Source: 66-474 sp051961995 (GTDB lineage Bacteria; Pseudomonadota; Gammaproteobacteria; Xanthomonadales; Rhodanobacteraceae). From it: a DNA stretch of 18,919 nucleotides. The notes below the pieces were generated by a model, which made no database searches, was not told where the DNA came from, and saw only the letters and a program-made list of their open reading frames with translations. The stretch covers positions 1 to 18,919 of the forward strand of contig JBQCCR010000016.1 in the NCBI GenBank assembly GCA_051961995.1, in the 5' to 3' direction. A program made the position numbers and the translations under genes. Shown piece after piece: positions 5,120-12,052 of the stretch. Numbering within the stretch: position 1 is the first letter of the stretch; every line of letters begins with the position of its first letter.

Positions 5120-5644
5120 TCACATCCGCACCGGCCCATCCACGTGGCACTTCCCACGCGACACCCGCGCGTTCTCGACCGCCGCGGCGTTGCCTTCGAG
5201 CTGCTCGATTTCCAGCACGGTCTGCCAGTTGCGGGCGCACAGGCCACCGAGTTTGGGACCGAGCTCGTACGAGCGGCGCGCATCGGCTTCGGCGGTGGCG
5301 TAATCCCTGGCGCGCACCGCCAGTTCCGCGCGGTATTGCAGGATGTCGGGTGCGTCCGGCGCCAGCTTCAATGCCGAATCGGCATTGGAGATGGCCATGC
5401 GGATGTCGCCGGCGCGCTCGGCGTTGTGTGCGGCGATCATGAAATTGTCGATCGCCGGATTGCGCAGCGGGGCGACTTGTACCACGGAGCTGTCGCGGTT
5501 CCCGGCGGCGCGGATCGCGGCAACCATGTCGTGGTCGGGCGCGCGCGTGGCCTGTTGAACGGAACCCGGCGGCTGCGAGCAGGCGGCGAGCAGGACCAGG
5601 CCGCCCGATGCCGCTGCACGGAAAAGCATGGACAACTTTTTCAA
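5120..5644 (-). CDS. TPR-containing lipoprotein, candidate LpoP-like PBP1b activator
   Basis: This protein is 174 aa from a TTG start (codon 5642-5644). The TTG is chosen because GAGGA lies 8 nt upstream (5653-5657) and the product begins MKKLSML, a proper basic n-region. An in-frame ATG at 5629 lacks a good Shine-Dalgarno sequence. The lipobox LAAC places the lipidated Cys at residue 22. The mature part has a Ser/Pro/Gln-rich linker followed by helical TPR-like repeats (AAHNAERAGDIRMAISNAD, ALKLAPDAPDILQYRAELA, ARRSYELGP). The gene lies 113 bp downstream of mrcB on the same strand. In Pseudomonas, a TPR lipoprotein encoded next to the PBP1b gene (LpoP) activates that enzyme. The equivalent role here is inference. 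Confidence 0.85.
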   Translation of the reverse strand: MKKLSMLFRAAASGGLVLLAACSQPPGSVQQATRAPDHDMVAAIRAAGNRDSSVVQVAPLRNPAIDNFMIAAHNAERAGDIRMAISNADSALKLAPDAPDILQYRAELAVRARDYATAEADARRSYELGPKLGGLCARNWQTVLEIEQLEGNAAAVENARVSRGKCHVDGPVRM

Positions 5645-5673
5645 GCGATCATTCCTCGAACCGTTCGCCCTCG

Positions 5674-5721
5674 GGTATCGAAAGGCGAATATGTTTCTTT
5701 GTTCGTTCGTGCTTCGATACC
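5674..5721. repeat. inverted repeat between mrcB and the lipoprotein gene
   Basis: A perfect 9-bp inverted repeat has arms GGTATCGAA (5674-5682) and TTCGATACC (5713-5721), separated by 30 bp of AT-richer sequence. It lies in the leader region of the lipoprotein gene, about 30 bp from its start codon. It could be an mRNA hairpin or operator. There is no poly-T tract, so it is not a standard terminator. Confidence 0.45.
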
Positions 5722-5757
5722 TCGGCGCGAACGGCAACGGGCCAGGCCGAACTCACA

Positions 5758-8121
5758 TCAATGCTGCGCCTGTGGGGCGTTCTGCGGCAAAGGCTGCGAT
5801 GCATTGCCATCGCTGCCCACGCCGACACCGAAGAAGTCTTTCAACTGCTGGAAGAAGCAGTGCTCCTGCGCCGGCGGCGCGTAGCCGGCAATGAACGGGT
5901 ACTGACGCGCGCCTTCACACTCGGGTTGCGTGCCCTGCCCCGTGCTCGGGTCCACCCACGCGAACTCGATACCGGGGCCCGGCGAGGTCGGCAACGGGCG
6001 CGTCGGCAGTTTCTCGAAGATGCCCTTCCACACGCGCAGCGCGCCGGTGGCGCCCCACAGGCCGGTCGGCTTGTTGTCATCGCGGCCGACCCACACCACG
6101 CCCAGATGCTGGCCGCTGAACCCGGCGAACCAGGAATCGCGCTGGCTGTCGGAGGTGCCGGTCTTGCCGGCGACATGCAACCACGCAAGTGACGAGTCGC
6201 CGAGAGATGCAGCGGTGCCGTACTCGGCGACCTGCTGCATCGCCCAGCGCGTCAACCGCTCGGCCGGCTGATATTCGCCTTCGCCGGGCTGCACGCTGTA
6301 GCGCTTGATCGCCTTGCCCTGCGCGTCGTCCACGCCGCGCAGCGTGGACAGCGGCAGCGCGTGGCCGTCGGCGGCGAAGTATTGGTAGAGCTGCGTCACC
6401 TGGAACGGCGAGAGGTCAATCGCCCCGAGCAGCAGCGAAGGATTGGCCGGCACGTCTTCCAGCCCGAACGAGTGCAGGAATTTGGCGACGCGTTGCACAC
6501 CGAGATCCATGCCCAGATGCACGCTGGCGAGGTTGTAGGATTTCGCCAATGCCTCGACCATCGGCACTTCGCCATGCGCGATGTGGTCGTCGTTGCTCGG
6601 CGACCAGACCGTGCCGTTGCTCTGGCGCAGCGACACCGGCGTGTCATCCAGCAGCGAGGCCACGTTCCAGCGCTGCGGTTGCGCCAGTGCCATCAGGTAA
6701 TAGAACGGCTTGATCGCCGACCCGATCGGCCGGCGCGCGTCGAAGGCGCGATTGAAGCCGTGGCGATCGGATTCCCGCCCGCCGACCATGGCCAGCACGC
6801 TGCCGGTATCGGCATCGGTGATCACCACCGCGCCTTCCATATTGCGGCCACGCTTGCCGAGCGCGGTGAGCGCGTGGTCCAGCGCGTCCTCGGCATAGAT
6901 CTGCGCGGCCGGATCGAGCGTGGTGAACACGCTCAAGCCGCCACCGCGCAACTGGTCGTCGCTGAAATCCTGGTGCAGCTGCGCGCGCACGACTTCCATG
7001 AACGCCGGGAAGCGATCCGCCACCAGTTGTGGTGTGGCAGTGACGCCCAGCGGCGAAGCCTTCGCCACCTGCCATTGCGCATCGTTCAACAGGCCGGTGT
7101 CGTGGAACATGTCCAGTGCGACGTTGCGCCGCGCAAGCGCGCGCTGCGGATAACGGCGCGGATCGTAGATGCTCGGGCCCTGGATCATGCCGACCAGCAG
7201 CGCATCTTCCTGCGGACGCAACGTCTGCACCGGCCGCGCGAAATAGAACTGGCTGGCCGCGGCGAAGCCGTGCACGGCCTGATTGCCCTGCTGGCCGAGG
7301 AACACCTCGTTGCAATAGGCATCCAGGATCTGCGTCTTGGTGTAGTGCGTCTCGATCAGCACCGACAACAGCGCTTCGTTGAACTTGCGCACGAAGCTCT
7401 TGTTGCGATCGAGGAACAGATTGCGGACCAGTTGCTGCGTCAATGTGGAAGCGCCCTGGACCACGTGGCCCGCGCGCAGGTTGGCGAATGCCGCACGCAG
7501 GATCGCGGTGACGTCAATGCCCCAGTGATGCTCGAAGTCGCGATCCTCGACCGCCTGCAATCCGCTCACCAGCAGCGGCGGCAGCTCATCCAGCTTCACC
7601 ACCTGGCGCTCTTCCTGCTCGGCGCCGTACAGCGTGGCGATGCGCGCGGGATCCAGATGGGTCTCGTGCAGCATGCGGCCGGAGGTCAGGTCCCTCACCG
7701 AGTCAATCTGACCGTGCGAGAGCGTGACCCGCACGCGCCGCGGCAATTCGCCGCCGGCCGGATCGGCATAACCGCGCGAGGCGACCACGAAGCGCTCGCC
7801 GTCGCGGCTGAAGGTGCCGGGCACGTGGGCTTCGCCCTCGGGCTCCTCGGTGTAACCCGCGCTTTTCAACTCGAGCGTCAGGGCGTCCGGGTTCATCGCC
7901 ACGCCCGCGGCCAGCGCCACGGGCATGGCGTACACGCGTGTGGGTTGCGAGAACGCGATTTCGCCTACGCGCTCGCGCACCCGCGCATCCAGCACCAGCG
8001 TGTACGGCAGCAGGAAACCGATCACGAAACCGATGCCGATCAGCATCGGCCAGCGCGTGACCGGCCAGGCGCGCAGCCAGGCGTCGCGGAGGCGGGCAAG
8101 AAATTCCAACAACGCTTTCAT
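5758..8121 (-). CDS. mrcB: penicillin-binding protein 1B (bifunctional peptidoglycan synthase)
   Basis: This 787-aa class A PBP polymerises lipid II into glycan strands and cross-links them. It has a short cytoplasmic N-terminus, one membrane helix (about 25-44) and a UB2H regulatory domain (about 60-155; RVYAMPVAL, RGYAD, VRVTLSHGQI). The glycosyltransferase domain has catalytic Glu192 in EDRDFEHHWGID and GASTLTQQLVRN (223-234). The transpeptidase domain has Ser468 in SAIK (468-471), SYN (528-530) and KTGTS (653-657). All active-site motifs are intact. UB2H is the docking site of the activators LpoB or LpoP in other Gammaproteobacteria. A C-terminal extension with Cys735 and Cys755 could form a periplasmic disulfide. 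The Shine-Dalgarno sequence is weak. The next gene downstream is a TPR lipoprotein. Confidence 0.97.
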   Translation of the reverse strand: MKALLEFLARLRDAWLRAWPVTRWPMLIGIGFVIGFLLPYTLVLDARVRERVGEIAFSQPTRVYAMPVALAAGVAMNPDALTLELKSAGYTEEPEGEAHVPGTFSRDGERFVVASRGYADPAGGELPRRVRVTLSHGQIDSVRDLTSGRMLHETHLDPARIATLYGAEQEERQVVKLDELPPLLVSGLQAVEDRDFEHHWGIDVTAILRAAFANLRAGHVVQGASTLTQQLVRNLFLDRNKSFVRKFNEALLSVLIETHYTKTQILDAYCNEVFLGQQGNQAVHGFAAASQFYFARPVQTLRPQEDALLVGMIQGPSIYDPRRYPQRALARRNVALDMFHDTGLLNDAQWQVAKASPLGVTATPQLVADRFPAFMEVVRAQLHQDFSDDQLRGGGLSVFTTLDPAAQIYAEDALDHALTALGKRGRNMEGAVVITDADTGSVLAMVGGRESDRHGFNRAFDARRPIGSAIKPFYYLMALAQPQRWNVASLLDDTPVSLRQSNGTVWSPSNDDHIAHGEVPMVEALAKSYNLASVHLGMDLGVQRVAKFLHSFGLEDVPANPSLLLGAIDLSPFQVTQLYQYFAADGHALPLSTLRGVDDAQGKAIKRYSVQPGEGEYQPAERLTRWAMQQVAEYGTAASLGDSSLAWLHVAGKTGTSDSQRDSWFAGFSGQHLGVVWVGRDDNKPTGLWGATGALRVWKGIFEKLPTRPLPTSPGPGIEFAWVDPSTGQGTQPECEGARQYPFIAGYAPPAQEHCFFQQLKDFFGVGVGSDGNASQPLPQNAPQAQH

Positions 8122-8139
8122 TCCAGATTGAAACGCCGC

Positions 8140-8146
8140 AGTTTAA
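8140..8146 (-). promoter_or_regulatory. candidate -10 element of mrcB
   Basis: Reading the minus strand, TTAAACT lies about 20 bp before the mrcB start in the 106-bp gap after the glycosyltransferase gene. The same string TTAAACTGCG occurs before the glycosyltransferase start. No convincing -35 box is visible, so this is only a candidate. Confidence 0.25.
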
Positions 8147-8160
8147 TCGAAAGCCCACCG

Positions 8161-8177
8161 CCGGAACCCGGGTCCGG
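8161..8177. terminator. GC-rich near-palindrome after the glycosyltransferase gene (terminator-like)
   Basis: CCGGAACCCGGGTCCGG is an almost perfect inverted repeat located about 50 bp past the end of the minus-strand glycosyltransferase gene. It could fold into a strong stem. A run of T is lacking, so a Rho-independent terminator is doubtful. Confidence 0.3.
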
Positions 8178-8227
8178 AGCACACGGTTCGACAGCGTTCA
8201 ACCAGCAAACGTTCAGCATTAACGGGT

Positions 8228-9202
8228 TCAATTTCGGCCAAACAAATCGTAAGCCAATGCGCGCGTACCGCGCGCAAACCGTGCATAGCCGCCGGCGACG
8301 GCTTCGCGCAAGATCGCCGGCAGTCGGCGTGCGCGGTTCCCTGGCATCGCGGCGCGCCGATGGAGATGCGCCAGCTTGTGCTCTAGTGCGCGACCACACG
8401 CTTCCGGAAAGCTCGGCACCAGTAGCTGGGCGCGCTCTAGCAGGATCTGCGTGCGCGCGATCAAGCCGGACAAATAGAGCGCGCGCGGTCGTTCGGCGCG
8501 CGCGAGCGCTTTGCCCATCCTGCGCTTGCGCGCGCCGATCTGGTTGCCGCCGTGCTGGCGGTAATCAATCAGCGGTTGCTCAAGGCAATCCACCTCTCCC
8601 AGCGCGGCGGCGATGATCGCCAGCCATTCGTCATGCACCCATTCCGGCGGAAACGGTGCGACGTCATTCAACAGCGAACGCCGGAACGCGAGCGTGGCGC
8701 CGGTGGCGAGGTTGCGCCGCAGCAGCGCCTCGAACGCGCGCCCGGAATGGATCAATGCACGCTCGCGACGGGTGACTTCCAGCGCCTCGAACAGCCCGCA
8801 CTGCATGTCGCCGCCGGCCTCGTCCACCAGCCGCGCGTCCGAATGCAGCAGCAACAAATTCGGCCGCTGCTCGAACGATTTCAGCATCAGCGCGATTTTC
8901 TGCGGATGCCAGAGATCATCCTGATCGCACAGGAACACGATGTCGCCGTCCGCGTCGGCAAGTGCGGCTTCGAAGTTGCCGACGAAACCGAGATTGCGCT
9001 CGTTGCGCGCGAGCACCACGCGGATGCCGCGCGCCTGCGCTTCTTCCGCCTGCCTGCCGAGCAGCGCGAAGGTGCCATCGCTCGAGGCATCGTCGCGCGC
9101 CACGATCTGGTCGGGTACATGCGTCTGCGCAAGCAGGCTGCGCCACAGTTCCGGCAACCAGCGCTCACCGTTGTAGGTGCAGAGCACGACCGAAACTGAC
9201 AT
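8228..9202 (-). CDS. family 2 glycosyltransferase
   Basis: This protein is 324 aa from ATG 9202. An upstream in-frame codon at 9283 would overlap the previous gene and adds a non-conserved tail. The fold is GT-A, family GT2: VVLCTYNGERWL (5-16), ARDDASSDGT (35-44, nucleotide-sugar aspartates), NLGFVGNFEAAL and the metal-binding FLCDQDDLW (90-98). A later HDEWLA block could hold the base. The second half is basic and helical, without obvious membrane segments, so it is probably peripheral on the inner face of the membrane. The pattern is typical of rhamnosyl- or other sugar transferases in surface polysaccharide assembly. Sugar and acceptor cannot be read from the sequence. It follows the SDR gene by 31 bp and likely shares its transcript. 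Confidence 0.92.
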   Translation of the reverse strand: MSVSVVLCTYNGERWLPELWRSLLAQTHVPDQIVARDDASSDGTFALLGRQAEEAQARGIRVVLARNERNLGFVGNFEAALADADGDIVFLCDQDDLWHPQKIALMLKSFEQRPNLLLLHSDARLVDEAGGDMQCGLFEALEVTRRERALIHSGRAFEALLRRNLATGATLAFRRSLLNDVAPFPPEWVHDEWLAIIAAALGEVDCLEQPLIDYRQHGGNQIGARKRRMGKALARAERPRALYLSGLIARTQILLERAQLLVPSFPEACGRALEHKLAHLHRRAAMPGNRARRLPAILREAVAGGYARFARGTRALAYDLFGRN

Positions 9203-9233
9203 GGCCGATGGTGTATTCACGATGGCGCGCAGT

Positions 9234-10115
9234 TTAACGGGGCTCGTGGACAACTTCGGCGGACGAATCCCACATCTTCGCATCCGGCATGAAGCCGCGC
9301 GGATGGATATCCAGCAGTCGTTCGAGTTCGGCGTTGTCGGCGATCAGATCCTGGTCCAGCCGCGACAGCGGGCCGCGCAGGTCGGGAAGCCGTTGTGCGA
9401 GGGACACCGCGATGCGCGGCACCGGAACGGGCAAGGTGCGCACAGGGAGGCTCCTGCGCACGCGCGCGAACATCTGCGCGGCGCTGATGCGTTCACCGCC
9501 TCCGATCGGGATTACGCAGCCCGCGCCTTGCGGCCGCTGCAGCGCCGCGATCACCGCGCGGGCAATGTCCTGCGCGTGCACCGGCTGGCGCAGGCCGCGC
9601 CCGGGCGGCAGCGCAAAGACGTGCGTGCGCATGGCGCGGCGCGCCAGCGGCGTGAGGCTGCGATCCATGCCGGCGCCGTAGATCAAGGTGGGACGCAGCA
9701 CCGTCCATGCCACACCGAGTTTGTCGCAAACCGATGCCAGCGCCTTCTCGGCATCGCGCAACCGCTGCGCCAGCGCGCGTTCGGCTGCCACCGGCGAATG
9801 GCGCTTGCTTTCGGCGCTCATCGAACTGGTGGCGACCACGCGGCGCAACGCCGGCAGCGGTGCACGATCCAGCCATGCGGCCAGGGCATCCATCGGGCCG
9901 AAACTGGCGATCGCTTCGATTTCAGCCACGTCGTGCGGCAGTTGATCAGGCAGACCGCCGCGCAACCAGGTCACGCCGGCGCGTTCTGCGTGTTCGCTGC
10001 GCGAGACCGCGAGCACGCGCGCATCGCGCACGACCAGCATCGGCAGCAGGAAGAATCCGATCTGGCTGCTCGCGCCGAAGACGAGCGTCGGGCCCAAAGC
10101 GGGATCCCGTGTCAT
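9234..10115 (-). CDS. NAD(P)-binding epimerase/dehydratase-like protein (atypical SDR)
   Basis: This protein is 293 aa from ATG 10115, chosen because AGGGA precedes it at good spacing and the Rossmann motif TLVFGASSQIG (about 10-20) falls at the usual distance from the N-terminus. Other SDR-like parts are ATSSMSAESKR (about 93-103), WTVLRPTLIYGAGMD (about 136-150) and LRQPVHAQDIARAV, the usual C-terminal block of NAD-dependent epimerase/dehydratase relatives. The catalytic Tyr-xxx-Lys of classical SDRs is not visible, so it may bind NAD(P) without the standard chemistry, as in atypical SDRs. It is followed closely by a glycosyltransferase, so a role in sugar nucleotide or lipid metabolism is plausible but unproven. 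Confidence 0.88.
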   Translation of the reverse strand: MTRDPALGPTLVFGASSQIGFFLLPMLVVRDARVLAVSRSEHAERAGVTWLRGGLPDQLPHDVAEIEAIASFGPMDALAAWLDRAPLPALRRVVATSSMSAESKRHSPVAAERALAQRLRDAEKALASVCDKLGVAWTVLRPTLIYGAGMDRSLTPLARRAMRTHVFALPPGRGLRQPVHAQDIARAVIAALQRPQGAGCVIPIGGGERISAAQMFARVRRSLPVRTLPVPVPRIAVSLAQRLPDLRGPLSRLDQDLIADNAELERLLDIHPRGFMPDAKMWDSSAEVVHEPR

Positions 10116-10140
10116 CGCAGGTCCCTGCGTTACACGGGAT

Positions 10141-10157
10141 GAGTGCATCCTGCACTC
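10141..10157. repeat. perfect 7-bp stem hairpin at the TPR-gene stop codon
   Basis: GAGTGCA and TGCACTC with a 3-nt loop form a perfect inverted repeat. It overlaps the TGA of the minus-strand TPR gene and lies 26 bp before the next start codon. It could act as a short attenuating or mRNA-stabilising hairpin between the two genes. There is no U-run. Confidence 0.45.
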
Positions 10158-11838
10158 AGTTGCCATATCCGATCCGGCTATCCACCTCGCTGATGCGCGG
10201 ATCATCCGGCGTCAATCGCCGCGCTTCGTCCAGGGCGCGCCGCGCGTCGTCGTAGCGGCCCTGGTCGGCAAACGTGCGCGCCCGCGCGATCCAGGCGCCG
10301 CCGAGGTTGCGCTGCATGCCGCCCAGCGCGGGATCGCCGGGGCTCAATTCCGCCAGCGTGGAAAGCAGGTCGCCGGCCTGTTCGAGCTCGCCGCCGTGCA
10401 ACGCGCGCCCGAACAGTTGCCGCGCAATCTGCGGCAACGCGTGCAGGCCCGCCTGCGCGGCCGCATTGTCGGCATCCATTGCCAGTGCGCCGCGGTACAA
10501 ATCGTAGGCGCTGTCGCCGGGCGGCAGCATCAACTCACCCTGGTGGGCGGCGGCATCGGCCTGCTTCACCATCCGCGCGACCTTGGCCGATTGTGCAGGC
10601 GTCAGCGTGGGCTGCGCAGGTGCGCTGGCCTCGCTGTCGTTTTGTGCGATTGCAGTCTGGGCCTGCGCCTGCAGACGTGAGCGGGCGGCGGCGAGATCGG
10701 CGGATTTCGGCGCGAGCTTGCCGGCCGCATCGAGCAGCCGGCTCGCGTCATCCGCGTGACCCGCATCCAGCGCGGCGTTGGCTTGCACCACCAGCGCCTG
10801 CGCGACGCGGCCCAGACCGGCGCGCGCCTGCGCGTTGTTCGGATCTCCGGCGAGCGCGGCCTGGAACTGCGCCAGCGCGTTGTCGTCATCGCTGCCGGTG
10901 ATCTTGCCCGCGCGCAGGTCGGCCTCGCCTTGCGCCAGATGCTGGTCGCGCCGGGTTTGCGCATCCTGGTTGGCCTGCGCGATGGCTGCGCGCAGACTGG
11001 GCAGTTCCGCGTAATTCGGAACCAGCGAAGCCAGCCGATCCAGCGTGCGCTGCGCGTCGCCGCGATCGTTGTCCTTCAGCTGCTCCTGTACCTGCGCGGC
11101 CAGCGCGGAGCCCACCTGATCCATGCCGTGACGCGCGACCGCATTGTCGGGGTCGCTGACCAGCACGCGGTGGAACAGATCGGCCGCGCCGCCCTTGCCG
11201 CCGACATTGTTGGCCGCCAGCGCCGTGCGCGCCTGATCCAGCAGCGCCTCGACCGTCGCGCCGCGATTGGCGGCCTTGTTCAGTGCGGCTTCGGTGCTTG
11301 CGACGGCGCCGCCGCCAAGCAGGCCGCGCGCTTCTTCGAGCGCCGCGCGTGCATCGTCGAGCTTGTTGTGCGCGATGTCCTCCCGCGCCCGTTTCAGTTC
11401 CGCATTGCCCACATTGCGCAGGCCGGCAATGGCATGCTCGCTGTCGGGATCCAGTGCCAGCGCCGCTTCGTACTGATCACGCGCGCTGTCGGGCGACCCG
11501 GACAACTTGCCTGCGGCAAGGGCGCCGTCGCCGCGCGCCAGGATTGCATTCAACTGCGTGCGCGGCAGGTCCGCGCGAAGCGCGTTCTGGTGCGTCCATA
11601 CCCATGCGCCGCCGATCACGACCACGGCGATCAATGCCGCCAGCGCCCAAGGCCAGGCGGAACGTCGCGGCGGCGGCGCATTGGCACGCGGATCGCGGCC
11701 CGGCGGATGGGCCCTGAGTGGCGGCAATCCGTCAGGGCTCATGCGCCGCGGCGGCACGTCCAGTTGATCGAGATTGCCGAGCGTCGGCTCGGTCCGCGCA
11801 CGCGGGTCGCGCGAAGGGGGATCGTTGCGTCCGATCAT
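10156..11838 (-). CDS. membrane-anchored TPR protein (560 aa)
   Basis: A proline/arginine-rich cytoplasmic N-terminus (1-60) is followed by one membrane helix (about 61-81, SAWPWALAALIAVVVIGGAWVW). About 470 residues of helical repeats rich in Ala, Asp and Leu follow. Several have TPR spacing with the DP hallmark: ALALDPDSEHAIAG, VLVSDPDNAVARHG, ALAGDPNNAQARAG, ALAMDADNAAAQAG and RLTPDDPRISEVD. The repeat part should lie in the periplasm. TPR scaffolds of this kind assemble envelope protein complexes; the partner is unknown. It may be the first gene of a minus-strand group with the SDR and glycosyltransferase genes. A candidate promoter with a palindrome lies upstream. No clear Shine-Dalgarno sequence precedes the ATG. 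No strict family name is recognised. Confidence 0.88.
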   Translation of the reverse strand: MIGRNDPPSRDPRARTEPTLGNLDQLDVPPRRMSPDGLPPLRAHPPGRDPRANAPPPRRSAWPWALAALIAVVVIGGAWVWTHQNALRADLPRTQLNAILARGDGALAAGKLSGSPDSARDQYEAALALDPDSEHAIAGLRNVGNAELKRAREDIAHNKLDDARAALEEARGLLGGGAVASTEAALNKAANRGATVEALLDQARTALAANNVGGKGGAADLFHRVLVSDPDNAVARHGMDQVGSALAAQVQEQLKDNDRGDAQRTLDRLASLVPNYAELPSLRAAIAQANQDAQTRRDQHLAQGEADLRAGKITGSDDDNALAQFQAALAGDPNNAQARAGLGRVAQALVVQANAALDAGHADDASRLLDAAGKLAPKSADLAAARSRLQAQAQTAIAQNDSEASAPAQPTLTPAQSAKVARMVKQADAAAHQGELMLPPGDSAYDLYRGALAMDADNAAAQAGLHALPQIARQLFGRALHGGELEQAGDLLSTLAELSPGDPALGGMQRNLGGAWIARARTFADQGRYDDARRALDEARRLTPDDPRISEVDSRIGYGN

Positions 11839-11864
11839 GATTTTCGGTGGCTGAAATCGCGATC

Positions 11865-11873
11865 AGCTTAGCA
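11865..11873 (-). promoter_or_regulatory. candidate extended -10 promoter of the TPR gene
   Basis: On the minus strand TGC-TAAGCT forms an extended -10 (TGn) element about 27 bp before the ATG. No -35 box matches at the right distance, which is usual for extended -10 promoters. It overlaps a 14-bp palindrome. Confidence 0.4.
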
Positions 11874-11883
11874 CCATGGTGCT
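11870..11883. promoter_or_regulatory. 14-bp perfect palindrome (possible operator)
   Basis: AGCACCATGGTGCT is a perfect palindrome that overlaps the candidate extended -10 of the TPR gene. A dimeric repressor bound here would block RNA polymerase. No regulator is known from the window. Confidence 0.4.
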
Positions 11884-11950
11884 TGCGCGGACCGCGCGAT
11901 GTTCGGCGATTCAGCCTTGGGCAAGCCGCGCAAAAGCATCAGGGCGTTCA

Positions 11951-11980
11951 TTCGCAAGAGGGCGCAAGGAGCGCGAAGAG
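11951..11980. repeat. three 10-bp tandem units (CGCAAG type)
   Basis: TTCGCAAGAG, GGCGCAAGGA and GCGCGAAGAG follow one another with an exact 10-bp period in the 214-bp gap between relA and the TPR gene. Similar degenerate GCGCAAAG-type repeats are common between genes in Xanthomonadaceae, as far as I recall. Function is unknown; 10 bp is one helical turn. Confidence 0.5.
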
Positions 11981-12017
11981 CCTCGGCAAGCAGCCCCTTT
12001 CCGGGTTATTTCGCGCC

Positions 12018-12034
12018 CCCGCGTTCTTCGCGGG
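12018..12034. terminator. GC hairpin downstream of relA (terminator-like)
   Basis: CCCGCG and CGCGGG with a TTCTT loop form a perfect 6-bp stem about 20 bp past the relA stop on the minus strand. No U-run follows, so it may slow polymerase or protect the mRNA end rather than terminate by itself. Confidence 0.35.
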
Positions 12035-12052
12035 CAATGGTCCTGCCTGGCT

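Noticed and set aside
6361..8616. Long + strand open frame of 751 codons
   Set aside because: It lies antisense to mrcB and the end of the glycosyltransferase gene, which have all their motifs. Its Arg/His/Gln-rich product is typical of a high-GC shadow frame.
10756..11871. + strand open frame of 371 codons
   Set aside because: It is antisense to the TPR protein gene, whose repeats and membrane helix are convincing.
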